Origin: Bryobacterales bacterium | Lineage (GTDB): Bacteria > Acidobacteriota > Terriglobia > Bryobacterales > Bryobacteraceae | DNA: 36,648 bases | Direction: 5' to 3' | Assembly: GCA_020852755.1 (NCBI GenBank) | Contig: JADZAF010000335.1 | Location: 1 to 36,648 of the forward strand | Part shown: positions 23,376 through 31,315 of the stretch, one piece after another | Layout of the letters: every line of letters begins with the position of its first letter | How positions within the stretch are numbered: the first letter of the stretch is position 1 | Program-made: the position numbers and the translations under genes | The notes under the pieces: generated by a model | Database searches by the model: none | What the model was told of the DNA's origin: nothing | What the model saw: the letters and a program-made list of their open reading frames with translations, nothing else

Positions 23376-23721
23376 AAGTCCAACCGCTCCTTCCAGTCGC
23401 GGCTCGGAAGCGTCCTCATCCGATGTTCGTCCTGATTCTAGTGGGCCGCAGGCCGTATGGGGCGCGTCGCCCTGCGGCCGCGGCTCGGAAGCGGCCAACC
23501 GGCGTATCGCGGGGCGAGCGCCGGCTCTCCCCGGCTGTTCAGAAGCTGAAGTCCAACCGCTCCTTCCAGTCGCGGCTCGGAAGCGTCCTCATCCGATATT
23601 CGTCCTGATTTTGGTGGGCCGCAGGCCGTATGGGGCGCGTCGCCCTGCGGCCGCGGTTCGGAAGCGGCAAACCGGCGTATCGCGGGGCGAGCGCCGGCTC
23701 TCCCCGGCTGTTCAGAAGCTG
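23376..23721. repeat. two 173-base direct tandem repeats
   Basis: Copies at 23376-23548 and 23549-23721 abut with no spacer and differ at five positions by my alignment (about 97% identity). Each contains the 14-mer GCGGCTCGGAAGCG or a one-base variant twice and an inverted pair GGCCGCAGG/CCTGCGGCC with a loop of about 20 bases. The right end of copy 2 covers the last bases of the outer-membrane-protein gene (stop at 23712), and copy 1 ends with the same TTCAGAAGCTG. On the minus strand each copy can encode a short ORF ending DWKERLDF. No gene is supported in 23262-23711. It resembles a dispersed intergenic repeat that has duplicated in place. Confidence 0.9.
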
Positions 23722-24407
23722 AAGCCGAACTCGCCCAGAATGTTGGTCCAGTGGTCGGTCGTGCGCGTACCTGGAATGTTGCCCACGGCTTCGCCCTCCG
23801 TATGCCCGCGGACGAATTGGGCCGTCACCCCGATGCGGAAATGCTGGTTGCTGTCCAGGAAGTAGCTGCCGTTGGCCAGTGCGTAGTAACCCCAGCCGCT
23901 GCGGCGCGTGCAGACCGGGCAGTCGACGCGGAAGTAGTCGCTGGGCTGGCGGATGCGCTCGTTATAGCGCAGGTAGGCTCCGCCGCCCCCGCCGGCGAAC
24001 AGCAGCCGGCCTCCGAACAGGGGCGCGATCGCCCTCCCGCCCATGGGCAGCATATATTCCCGGTCCCCGATCTCCACGGTTCCCAAAGAGGTGTCCAGGA
24101 AGTCCCGGACGTTGGCGGCCCCGAAGCCGATGTTCAGCCCGATGTCCGCCTGAAAGTACCGGTGGAAGCGGTACCCGTAGCCGATGGCAATCATGGGACT
24201 GGTGTCCATGAATTCCTTGATGGGAGCGTCCCGCGGCAAGGGCTGGTCCGGCTGGATGGCGACGCTCGGACCTCCCGGAATGGCCGCCCCGGCGCCGAAG
24301 GTGAAGTTGTGGCGCGGGTAGTAGTCCTGTGCTGCGGCGATCGCGGCGGCGCCCAGCACCAGCGGGCAGAGGGCAAATCGGATGCTCATTGGATTCCAGA
24401 ATGACAT
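23712..24407 (-). CDS. small outer-membrane beta-barrel protein
   Basis: A 231-residue exported protein with alternating polar and hydrophobic strands and a C-terminal GEFGFSF, typical of 8- to 10-strand outer-membrane barrels. The signal peptide is SIRFALCPLVLGAAAIAAAQ. Glycine- and aromatic-rich strands include MIAIGYGYRFHRYFQADIGLNIGFG and FRIGVTAQFVRG. A pair CPVC near 166-169 lies in a loop and could form a disulfide. Two starts are possible: ATG 24407, used here, 15 bases after the stop of the GH116 gene, and ATG 24389, which places the signal peptide at the very N-terminus. It is the last gene of the six-gene run. The last bases lie inside the 173-base repeat. Confidence 0.8.
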   Translation of the reverse strand: MSFWNPMSIRFALCPLVLGAAAIAAAQDYYPRHNFTFGAGAAIPGGPSVAIQPDQPLPRDAPIKEFMDTSPMIAIGYGYRFHRYFQADIGLNIGFGAANVRDFLDTSLGTVEIGDREYMLPMGGRAIAPLFGGRLLFAGGGGGAYLRYNERIRQPSDYFRVDCPVCTRRSGWGYYALANGSYFLDSNQHFRIGVTAQFVRGHTEGEAVGNIPGTRTTDHWTNILGEFGFSF

Positions 24408-24422
24408 GCCGGGGCCTGCCGT

Positions 24423-27089
24423 TCAAACCAGGATTTCCAGTTCCTCCCCGCCCTTCAAAACGGCCGCACGCGCCAGGGTGACAACTGTCTCCTTCCCGGC
24501 GCGTTCCACCCGGTGCTCCAGCGCCGTGCCGCCGGCCCGAACCGCGGTCTTCGGCGCCGGAGTCCCCAGCGCCGCCAGTTGCACCTTCCGGCACTCCAGC
24601 GTCCCGCCTTTCACCGCCAGCCGGAAGCGCAGACCCCGCGGCCCGGCGGTCTGTGAAAACGTTCCCCAAGCCGTGCCGCCTGACCAGAAGCAGGTGAAGT
24701 TCTCCGGCCGGATGCGCGGTTTTGCCTCAATGCTCTTCTCCCCGGCATGGCAGCGGAAGCCGCTCAAGGCCACCACCAGCGCCCAGGCCGCCATGGCCCG
24801 CGCGTAGTGATGGCCGCATTCCGGTTCGTTCCACGGATTGCGTTTCTCCCCGTCGTGGCGCCGCCTGACGTTCTCCACCACCCGCACGCCCTGCGTCACC
24901 AGGCCCTCGAACATCATGTGGGCCGCGGTCGAGTACTCCAGCCCCGTCCAGGCCTCGGCGAAGTACGGGAAGGGCACTTCCGGCCGCTCCGCCCTGCTGT
25001 AATCGCAGATCACCAGCGCGGCCTCGTCATTCAGCGCGTAGATGCGCTGCACCGATTCGTGCGTCTCCAGAGACTCGCGGTAGTTGTACTTGTAGACCGA
25101 GGCCAGCGCCGTGGCGATGTTCTTGGGGTTCAGGAGGTAGCCCAGGCCCGCGATGTGCGCCAGGTACTGGCCAAGCAACTGGTCCACCAGGCAGCCTTCG
25201 CCCGCCTGGAAATCGGGATGATTCGGATCGGCCGCGCCCATCCCCACGGTGAGGCCCCTGGCCACCTGGTCCTTGGGGATTCCCCGCACCTTCTGCACGT
25301 AGTACTGGCCGTTGAAAAGGTTGGCGTCAATCCACCGGCTGCCGCTCTCGAATAACCGCCGGTATTCCCCGGCGGGACCGTTATCGCCTGCCGCGCGGGC
25401 CATCTCCTCGCCGGCCCTGAGCGCGCCCAGGTACCAGATGCCGCACAGCGGGTTGGGGCCGTAGAACTCCACGTCGTAGGTGTTGTGCTGTACGCCTTCC
25501 ATGACGCCGTCGCGGTCCGCGTCCCATCCGCCCGGAACCCAGGAGAACTCCAGGGCGCGCCGGGCCGCCGGCCAGTGCCGCTTCAGCCATTCGGTATCGC
25601 CCGAAAGCCGCCAGTCCAGATAGAGCTTCATGATGGCGCCCATCTGCCCGTCGGTGGCGGCCTGCCCGTTGCGCTCCTTGCCGGCCGGCAGGATCTGGCG
25701 GAAATCCATGCGCCCTTCCGGGTCCGTGCTGAAGCCGAAAGCCGCCTCGCGCAGCGAGCGCGAAAGGCTGGGGAACAGGTGCGGCGTCGCCGCTTCGTAG
25801 TTCCACACATGGGTGCAGTTGCCGTAACAGCAGCCGCGGTCGTTGTTGCTGCCTTCAAATGCGTGGAACGCGCCGTCGGCCGTACGGAAGCAGGTGGTGC
25901 TCACGAAGGTGGAAAGGTTCGCCGTGGCCGCGTCCCGCACGCTTCCGGGCAGGGTGCTGTCCCGCATGGCCTGCACGAAGGCGCGGGTGCGCGACTCGAG
26001 GCCGGGCAGGCGCTCCGCTGCGTACTGCGCCGCCTCCCAGGCGTCCCGGAACCGCGAGCTGTACCAGTTCCCGATGACGGTTTTCTCTTCGCCCTTGGCG
26101 GCCCGCCACCCGCAGCGCTCCGGCGTGCGGTTGGGGAAATGCCAGGCCAGCAGGAAGGTGAAATCGGCTTCGCCGCCGGGCTTCAGTTCCCGGCTCAGGC
26201 AGAGCGACCCCACCGTGCTCTTCCGTTCAGCGACGGGCGAGAGTTCTCCATCGCTCGAGAAATCGTCCCAAAACAGCAGGGGGCCGACCCACCAGCGGCC
26301 CTCGCGCCAGCTTGGCTGATAGGTCAGCTTGCCGGTTCCAGGGTCCAGCGCGGCCAGCACAAACGAGCCTGCCAGCGGATCGGTCCCCGCCAGCAGCGGG
26401 TTGTGCATGTACAGCCCCTCGATGCCCTGCCCGGCGCGGTGCTCGTTCATGCGCCCCTGCGCGCCCACCGGGTTGTCGAGCGACCACGCAATGGAGACCT
26501 GCAGCGGAACCGCCGCCGGGTTCCTCACGTTGTAGCGCAGCACCGCCACCGGCAATCCCGATTCGTCCGCATCCAGCGGGATGAAAGGGGTGAAGGCTTC
26601 CAGGCGCACCGCCGCCGGCAGAGCGGCGTCGCGGAACGCGATGGCGGCCAGAGGAAACTCGCCAGTGAAGGCGGCCGAGCGCAGCCGCGGCAGTCCGGGG
26701 GCGCTGTTGGTGCCCAGGCCGGAGGGCCCCTCATAGGGCGGCAGAATGCGCGACTCCAGGACCCGGGCCACGGGCTTGCGGCTCCCGCTCCGGGCCCAGA
26801 TGGAGGCGAAGGCAAACGACGGCGCTTTGCCTTTGTCCGGCCGGTTGAAAATCTCCCAGTCGCGCAGCTGCCCGCGCCCGCCCAGGGCGATGGAGCCCGC
26901 TCCCACGCCGCCCAGCGGGAACGCGATCATGGCCAATTGCCGGCCCGTGAACGTCCTGGGATAGGCAATGCCGCTCCGCGCGCCTGCCCGCCTCGTCCCC
27001 TGCGCGGCCCGGTCGTCCTGGCCGGGAGCGGCGGGGGCCAGTCCGCTCAAGGCCACCGTCTGCAAAAAAGTGCGGCGTCTGCTTTTCAT
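24423..27089 (-). CDS. GH116-family glycosidase (GBA2-like), Tat-exported
   Basis: An 888-residue glycoside hydrolase of family 116, related to non-lysosomal glucosylceramidase GBA2 and to archaeal and Thermoanaerobacterium beta-glucosidases or xylosidases. A twin-arginine signal (SRRRTFLQTVALSGLAPA) shows export to the periplasm or beyond. The N-terminal beta-sandwich (about 45-330) begins GRQLAMIAFPLGGVGAGSIALGG. The toroid domain (about 350-800) contains E432 in THVWNYE, at the family's nucleophile position, and D539 in HNTYD, at the acid/base position. The ATG at 27089 has GGAG about 9 bases upstream, 21 bases behind the CBM9-like gene. It probably releases glucose or another sugar from a beta-glycoside; the natural substrate is unknown. 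Confidence 0.9.
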   Translation of the reverse strand: MKSRRRTFLQTVALSGLAPAAPGQDDRAAQGTRRAGARSGIAYPRTFTGRQLAMIAFPLGGVGAGSIALGGRGQLRDWEIFNRPDKGKAPSFAFASIWARSGSRKPVARVLESRILPPYEGPSGLGTNSAPGLPRLRSAAFTGEFPLAAIAFRDAALPAAVRLEAFTPFIPLDADESGLPVAVLRYNVRNPAAVPLQVSIAWSLDNPVGAQGRMNEHRAGQGIEGLYMHNPLLAGTDPLAGSFVLAALDPGTGKLTYQPSWREGRWWVGPLLFWDDFSSDGELSPVAERKSTVGSLCLSRELKPGGEADFTFLLAWHFPNRTPERCGWRAAKGEEKTVIGNWYSSRFRDAWEAAQYAAERLPGLESRTRAFVQAMRDSTLPGSVRDAATANLSTFVSTTCFRTADGAFHAFEGSNNDRGCCYGNCTHVWNYEAATPHLFPSLSRSLREAAFGFSTDPEGRMDFRQILPAGKERNGQAATDGQMGAIMKLYLDWRLSGDTEWLKRHWPAARRALEFSWVPGGWDADRDGVMEGVQHNTYDVEFYGPNPLCGIWYLGALRAGEEMARAAGDNGPAGEYRRLFESGSRWIDANLFNGQYYVQKVRGIPKDQVARGLTVGMGAADPNHPDFQAGEGCLVDQLLGQYLAHIAGLGYLLNPKNIATALASVYKYNYRESLETHESVQRIYALNDEAALVICDYSRAERPEVPFPYFAEAWTGLEYSTAAHMMFEGLVTQGVRVVENVRRRHDGEKRNPWNEPECGHHYARAMAAWALVVALSGFRCHAGEKSIEAKPRIRPENFTCFWSGGTAWGTFSQTAGPRGLRFRLAVKGGTLECRKVQLAALGTPAPKTAVRAGGTALEHRVERAGKETVVTLARAAVLKGGEELEILV

Positions 27090-27110
27090 GCCCGGTTCTC
27101 CGTTAATACA

Positions 27111-27896
27111 TTACTCCCCGCGGCGCCGGTACGGCTCCCCCGGATCGCCCAGCCGGAACGCGCTCCAGGTGGAATCGTCGTCGCCGTTCCCATGGATCAG
27201 GAAATGGCCGCCGTAGCCGCCGCCGTCCGGATCGGTGTGGACGATCTGGATGCCGTATTGGTCTCCCACCCGCGGGGAGCGCCAGGCCGGGTCGCTGCGT
27301 CCCAGCGTGGCCGCCATCGCCACCCGCGCTTCCAGAATGAAATCGCCTGCGCCCGTCCCCCACGGGTTCATGCGGACGGCATAGTCGGCCGCCCGCTCGG
27401 GCAGCGGTTCCTCGATGTACGTCCGCGACGGGGAGCCGTGCCGCCACCACGCGCCGTAGGCCGGCCGCGAGGCGTCGATCACGAAACAGAAAGCGTTGTC
27501 TCCCTGGCCGAACTGCTCCGGCTTCGCGTCGCGGGGCGCTTCCACGAACCAGCAGATGGCGTCCTTGTAATACCAGCGCCTGGGCTCGTGCTTCGGGTCG
27601 GACACGTCGTTCACGTTGTCCTTGACCTCGGCGCCCAGATAGAGATACCGCGCGTCCCAGGCCATGTAATAGCGGGCGCTGAGATCCTTCTCCGGCGCGG
27701 GCTCCGCGCCGTGAGCGGTGAGGCGGTTGCGGCCCGGATCGTACCAGGGCGCCTGCCGCAGCCGGTAAATGTCCCACACCCCGTCATGGAAGGCGAGCTC
27801 CTTCCACTCAGACAGATCGCCGTCGACGCGCGGCGGCGTGGCCAGCCGGGGAATGGTCAGGGCCGCCATCAGCGCGGCCGGAAGCAACGGGTTCAT
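27111..27896 (-). CDS. secreted CBM9-like carbohydrate-binding domain protein
   Basis: A 261-residue exported protein: a signal peptide (about 1-19) followed by one CBM9-like/DOMON-type beta-sandwich. The opening PRVDGDLSEWKELAFHDGVWDIY and the strand MAWDARYLYLGAEVKDNVNDV are the family pattern, and the late part GDFILEARVAMAATLGRS and YGIQIVHTDPDGG completes the fold. No enzymatic domain is attached. Many such proteins bind sugars or polysaccharides at the cell surface, and the GH116 gene next door makes that plausible. The ATG at 27896 overlaps the stop of the glycerate kinase gene by four bases (ATGA). Confidence 0.85.
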   Translation of the reverse strand: MNPLLPAALMAALTIPRLATPPRVDGDLSEWKELAFHDGVWDIYRLRQAPWYDPGRNRLTAHGAEPAPEKDLSARYYMAWDARYLYLGAEVKDNVNDVSDPKHEPRRWYYKDAICWFVEAPRDAKPEQFGQGDNAFCFVIDASRPAYGAWWRHGSPSRTYIEEPLPERAADYAVRMNPWGTGAGDFILEARVAMAATLGRSDPAWRSPRVGDQYGIQIVHTDPDGGGYGGHFLIHGNGDDDSTWSAFRLGDPGEPYRRRGE

Positions 27897-29230
27897 TGCA
27901 GCCCCACCAGCACCAGGCGTATGTCCATCACGTTCGTGTTGGTCGGGCCGGTCACCAGCAGGCCGTCCGTCTTCTCCAGAAAATGATAGGAGTCGTTCGC
28001 ATCCAGGAACTGCCGCGGGTTGATTCCCTGCGCCTGCGCGCGCCGGACGGTCTCCCCGTCCACGACGCCTCCGGCCGCGTCCGTGGGCCCGTCCGTGCCG
28101 TCCGTGCCGCCGCTCAGCACCACCACGTTCTTCAGGCCGGCAATGTCCATGCCCGCGGCCAGGGCGAATTCCTGGTTGCGCCCGCCCAGCCCTTTGCCGC
28201 GCAGTGTCACCGTGGTCTCGCCTCCGGTGATCAGGCAGGCGGGAGGCTTCAGCGGGAGGCCCGTGGCCGCCACCTCCTTGGCCACGGCGGCGTGCATGCG
28301 GGCGATCTCCCGCGTCTCCCCTTCCACGAAGGTCGAGAGCAGCAGCGTGCGGTAGCCCAGTTCCCTGGCCCGTTTCGCCGCCGCCTGGGCCGCCTGGATA
28401 TTGCTCCCCACCACCAGGTTCTGCGTGCGGTGGAAAGCCGGGTCGCCGGGCTTGGGCGTTTCCGGGATCTGCCCCCGCAGGCCCCGCTCGATCCGCTCCC
28501 GCACGTGCTCCGGCGCCTGGCCGTAGATGCCGTACTTGTCCAGAATCGATTTGGCGGTCGCGAAGGTGGAGGTGTCCGGGTTGGTCGGACCCGAGCCGAT
28601 CACGTCCAGATCGTCTCCGATCACGTCGGAGAGCATCAGCGAGATCACCGTGGCGGGCGCCGCCAGCCTCGCCAGCTGTCCTCCCTTGATCGCCGAGATG
28701 TGCTTGCGGATGCAGTTGATCTCGTGGATATTGGCGCCGCAGGCCAGCAGCAGCCGGGTGGCGGCCTGTTTCTCGGCCAAAGTCACCGGATCGGCCGGCA
28801 GCGGCATCAGGGCCGAGGCCCCGCCCGAGATGAGGCAGACGACCAGGTCGCGCTCGCCGGCCTGGCACGCGATCTCCGCGATGCGCCGCGCCCCGCGGAC
28901 GCCCCGCTCGTCGGGCACCGGGTGGCCGCATTCGTTCAGCTCGATGCGCCGCAGCCGAAGCGTATGCCCGTACTTCACGTTGATGAGGCCGGCGGTAATC
29001 CGCGCGCCCAGCACGCGCTCCACCGCCTTGGCCATCGACGCCCCGGCCTTTCCCGCGCCGATCACGTAAACGTTGCGGAAGGAGTTCAGCCGGTAGCGGG
29101 TTTTGCCGGCCCGCAGCGACTCGCCGTTCACCTTCAGATGACGCAGAACCGCTTCCACCGGGTCGGCCGCTTTCAGGGCGGCTTGAAAAATCGACCGCGC
29201 GTGCTTTCGAATCTGAGTTTCGTTTTTCAT
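27893..29230 (-). CDS. gckA: glycerate 2-kinase, GckA/MOFRL type
   Basis: A 445-residue cytoplasmic kinase that phosphorylates D-glycerate, feeding tartronate, hydroxypyruvate or sugar-acid breakdown into glycolysis. The N-terminal DUF4147 Rossmann domain (about 8-240) shows VYVIGAGKAGASMAKAVE, GHPVPDERGVRGARRI and the LISGGASALMPLP loop. The C-terminal MOFRL domain (about 320-435) has LITGGETTVTLRGKGLGGRNQEFAL and the GTDGTDGPTDAAGG loop. The length is usual for the type-II family. The ATG at 29230 overlaps the shikimate kinase stop (ATGA). The coupling to upstream kinase and downstream CBM9-like genes is exact. The 2-kinase label follows characterised GckA relatives; the phosphorylated position is inferred. 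Confidence 0.93.
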   Translation of the reverse strand: MKNETQIRKHARSIFQAALKAADPVEAVLRHLKVNGESLRAGKTRYRLNSFRNVYVIGAGKAGASMAKAVERVLGARITAGLINVKYGHTLRLRRIELNECGHPVPDERGVRGARRIAEIACQAGERDLVVCLISGGASALMPLPADPVTLAEKQAATRLLLACGANIHEINCIRKHISAIKGGQLARLAAPATVISLMLSDVIGDDLDVIGSGPTNPDTSTFATAKSILDKYGIYGQAPEHVRERIERGLRGQIPETPKPGDPAFHRTQNLVVGSNIQAAQAAAKRARELGYRTLLLSTFVEGETREIARMHAAVAKEVAATGLPLKPPACLITGGETTVTLRGKGLGGRNQEFALAAGMDIAGLKNVVVLSGGTDGTDGPTDAAGGVVDGETVRRAQAQGINPRQFLDANDSYHFLEKTDGLLVTGPTNTNVMDIRLVLVGLQ

Positions 29231-29736
29231 GGCAACAGGGGCAGCTTGAGAATGCATTCCGCCGCCGCCGGCGCATCGTCGTCCGTGACGGCAATGCGAA
29301 AGGCGGCCTTGCTGTACGCCGCGCGCCGGGCGTGATAGAGTTGTTCGAATCTTTGCGGGTCGCGCGCCAGGGGCCGGTGCGATTCCTTTTCCACCCGGCG
29401 GAGAGCGAGCTCCAAGGGACAGTCCAGCCACACGCTCACCCCGTGGCGGGCGATCAGTTCCACGTTCTCCGGCAGGGTGAACGCTCCGCCGCCCAGGGCG
29501 ACGACCGCGGGCGCGGCATCCGCCCGCTCCGCCACTTCCCGCAGCGCGGCGCTTTCCAGGCGCCGGAATTCCGCTTCGCCGCGGGTTTCGAAGATCTCCG
29601 GTATCGAGGTTCCCTGGCCGGCCTCGATCCTCTCGTCCAGGTCGATGAACTCCCATCCCAGCCGCTCCGCGAGGACCCGGCCGATGGTGCTCTTTCCCGA
29701 GCCCATGAACCCGACCAGAAAGATCGCGCGGCTCAC
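29227..29736 (-). CDS. aroK: shikimate kinase
   Basis: A 169-residue P-loop kinase that phosphorylates shikimate in the aromatic amino-acid pathway. Walker A is GFMGSGKST (9-17); D32 and D34 (IDLD), R58 (EAEFRRLE) and the GGGAF loop (82-86) bind shikimate; the LID is HRPLARDP (120-127), and R138 lies in YHARRAAYS. All key residues are present, so it should be active; a gluconate-type kinase is less likely because the shikimate residues are intact. The GTG start at 29736 overlaps the SDR stop (GTGA), and the next gene begins with an ATGA overlap. No other aromatic-pathway genes are in the window. Confidence 0.92.
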   Translation of the reverse strand: MSRAIFLVGFMGSGKSTIGRVLAERLGWEFIDLDERIEAGQGTSIPEIFETRGEAEFRRLESAALREVAERADAAPAVVALGGGAFTLPENVELIARHGVSVWLDCPLELALRRVEKESHRPLARDPQRFEQLYHARRAAYSKAAFRIAVTDDDAPAAAECILKLPLLP

Positions 29737-30518
29737 GAGCCGTCCTCCGCCGCATGCAGCATGGCCGAAAGGCGCCGCTCCACGAGTGAGGGAAACAAAC
29801 GCGCGGCCCAGGCCAGCGGCCAGCCGGCGGGCGGGGTGACCACCGTGCGGGCGTCCCGCTCCAACCCGCGCACGACGGCCGCCGCGCACTCCCTGGCCGT
29901 GATCCTGAACGCGCCGCTCTCCTCCACTCCCCGGGGAGGCCGGCCCGTCAGCGCGTTCTCCCGAAAGCCCGTGATCACGTAGCCCGGGCACACTGTCATG
30001 GCGCGCACGCCCTCCGGCATCAGTTCCATCCGCAGGGCGTTGCTTAAAGCTTCCAGGGCGCTCTTGGAAACCGAGTAGAGCGGCAGCCAGGGCAAGGTCA
30101 CTTTTCCGGCAATCGAGCTGATATTCACGATAACGCCGCTGCGCCGCGCGCGCATGTGGGGAACCACCCGGCGGATCAGGTCCAGCGGGGCGAAGAAATT
30201 CAGCTCGAACAGCGCGCGCGCCCGCTCGGGCGAGGTCTCCCAGGTGCGCTCGTAGAGGCCCGCCCCGGCGTTGTTGATGAGAATGTCGATGGCTCCGAAA
30301 TTCGCCAGCGCCGCCTCCACCAGGCGCGCGCGGGTCTGCTCTTCGGTGATGTCCCCGGCCACCACCACGGCCTCCGGCCCGCCCGCCTGCTCCAGCTTCT
30401 CCTTCCGGCGAGCGGTCAACACAAGGCGCGCTCCGCGTTCCCTGAGCGCCGCCGCGCAGGCCGCTCCGATTCCCTGCGACGCGCCGGTGATCACCGCGAC
30501 TTTTCCCTGGATGCGCAT
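29733..30518 (-). CDS. short-chain dehydrogenase/reductase
   Basis: A 261-residue classical SDR, NAD(P)-dependent and cytoplasmic. The cofactor motif is TGASQGIG (11-18), NNAG lies at 82-85, and the catalytic S135, Y148 and K152 are in place (ISSIAGK, LYSVSKS). The sequence KVTLPWLPLYSVSKSALEALSNALRMEL and the C-terminal PAGWPLAWAARLFPSLVERRL, with an aromatic amphipathic end, resemble DltE/YqjQ-like SDRs that act on lipids or ketones near membranes. R36-R-K (TARRKEK) after strand 2 favours NADPH. It is the first gene of the six-gene run and diverges from the Lon-N-domain gene over 47 bases. The substrate is unknown. Confidence 0.9.
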   Translation of the reverse strand: MRIQGKVAVITGASQGIGAACAAALRERGARLVLTARRKEKLEQAGGPEAVVVAGDITEEQTRARLVEAALANFGAIDILINNAGAGLYERTWETSPERARALFELNFFAPLDLIRRVVPHMRARRSGVIVNISSIAGKVTLPWLPLYSVSKSALEALSNALRMELMPEGVRAMTVCPGYVITGFRENALTGRPPRGVEESGAFRITARECAAAVVRGLERDARTVVTPPAGWPLAWAARLFPSLVERRLSAMLHAAEDGS

Positions 30519-30522
30519 AGTT

Positions 30523-30537
30523 GCGGCACATTGCCGC
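30523..30537. promoter_or_regulatory. palindrome in the SDR/Lon-N divergent gap
   Basis: GCGGCA-CAT-TGCCGC is a perfect 6-base inverted repeat with a 3-base centre, overlapping the -35 of the plus-strand gene and lying just upstream of the SDR start. This position would suit a repressor that controls both directions. The site is short and the role is inferred. Confidence 0.35.
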
Positions 30538-30559
30538 CCTTTCTCCGAAACGCAATAAT
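30531..30559 (+). promoter_or_regulatory. promoter of the Lon-N-domain gene, leaderless geometry
   Basis: TTGCCG (30531-30536) and AATAAT (30554-30559) are separated by 17 bases. The predicted start, 7 bases after the -10, is base 30566, the A of the ATG itself. No Shine-Dalgarno is present before this start. Confidence 0.5.
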
Positions 30560-30565
30560 GTTAGC

Positions 30566-31216
30566 ATGCAGTCGCGGCTGCTGCCCCTGTTTCCCCTCAA
30601 CGTGGTGATCTTTCCACGCACCGAACTGCCGCTGCATATCTTCGAGGAGCGCTACAAGGAAATGGTGGGCGAGGCCATCCGGGAAAACAGCGAGTTCGGC
30701 ATCGTGCTGGCCCGCGGCGAGGGCATTGTCAACACCGGCTGCACCGTGGTCGTGGAGAAAGTGCTCAAGCGCCACCCGGACGGCCGCCTGGACATCATGA
30801 CGCGCGGCTCCCGGCGCTTCGAGGTCGTCTCGCTCAACGATGAAAAGTCCTACCTGCGCGGAGAGGTGGAGTTCTTTGACGACGACGAGCCCGGCCCGGG
30901 GCCGGCGGAATTGCAGCAGCGCGCCCTGGCGCAGTTTGAGAGCCTGGCCGAATTCGGAATCGAGGGCATGGCTTCTCCGGCGGTGGACGACCCGCAGCTC
31001 AGCTTCCAGCTGGCCCAGGCGGTTCCCGACCTCGACTTCCGCCAGACCCTGCTCAGCAGCCGCTCCGAGCGCGAGCGCCTCAAGCAGCTCACCGCCTTCC
31101 TGGCCGACTTCGTCCCCCGGCAGCGCCTCATCTTGCGCATGCGGCAGCTGGCCCCGCTCAACGGCCACGGGCCGCACTCGCCGGGGCCGGGCAGCCAGAG
31201 GGAAGAAGCCGGTTGA
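30566..31216 (+). CDS. stand-alone Lon N-terminal (substrate-binding) domain protein
   Basis: A 216-residue protein consisting of the LON substrate-binding domain without ATPase or protease parts. The opening LLPLFPLNVVIFPRTELPLHIFEERYKEMV is the domain's signature, followed by the strand LARGEGIVNTGCTVVVEKVLK and the RGSRRFEVVSL strand; the C-terminal helices cover about 115-195. The tail after 195 is proline- and glycine-rich. Similar short proteins occur in many bacteria as cytoplasmic peptidase-S16-like proteins of unknown role. The ATG at 30566 is chosen over TTG 30521 because the domain begins there and a promoter ends exactly before it. Confidence 0.9.
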   Translation: MQSRLLPLFPLNVVIFPRTELPLHIFEERYKEMVGEAIRENSEFGIVLARGEGIVNTGCTVVVEKVLKRHPDGRLDIMTRGSRRFEVVSLNDEKSYLRGEVEFFDDDEPGPGPAELQQRALAQFESLAEFGIEGMASPAVDDPQLSFQLAQAVPDLDFRQTLLSSRSERERLKQLTAFLADFVPRQRLILRMRQLAPLNGHGPHSPGPGSQREEAG

Positions 31217-31302
31217 GAATCGCCGGGGCGGCTTTCCGCACTGCGCCGCAACCCAGCCGCGTTCGGGGTGTGTGAACGTCTCCTGGAAACCCTTGCATCG
31301 GA

Positions 31303-31308
31303 TATAGT
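31303..31308 (+). promoter_or_regulatory. candidate -10 box for the 552-residue secreted protein
   Basis: TATAGT ends 7 bases before the ATG at 31316. No -35 is seen at 16-18 bases, and there is no Shine-Dalgarno. A GTG at 31307 in the same frame would overlap the box. Kept as part of the recurring pattern. Confidence 0.35.
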
Positions 31309-31315
31309 GATCGGC

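Noticed and set aside
23207..23419. A 70-codon minus-strand ORF running from repeat copy 1 into the DUF5752 gene
   Set aside because: It overlaps the DUF5752 N-terminus in another frame, has no ribosome site, and its start lies in repeat sequence.
23376..23721. Repeat region as a CRISPR array
   Set aside because: The unit is 173 bases, there are only two copies and no spacers, and no cas genes are present.
25485..27986. An 833-codon open frame on the plus strand
   Set aside because: It is antisense to the GH116 and CBM9-like genes. The product is Arg/Pro/Gly-rich without any recognisable fold, while the minus strand carries catalytic motifs.
29227..29736. A gluconate kinase instead of shikimate kinase, given the sugar-related operon
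   Set aside because: The shikimate-binding D34, R58, the GGG loop and the late arginine are all present at the expected spacing.
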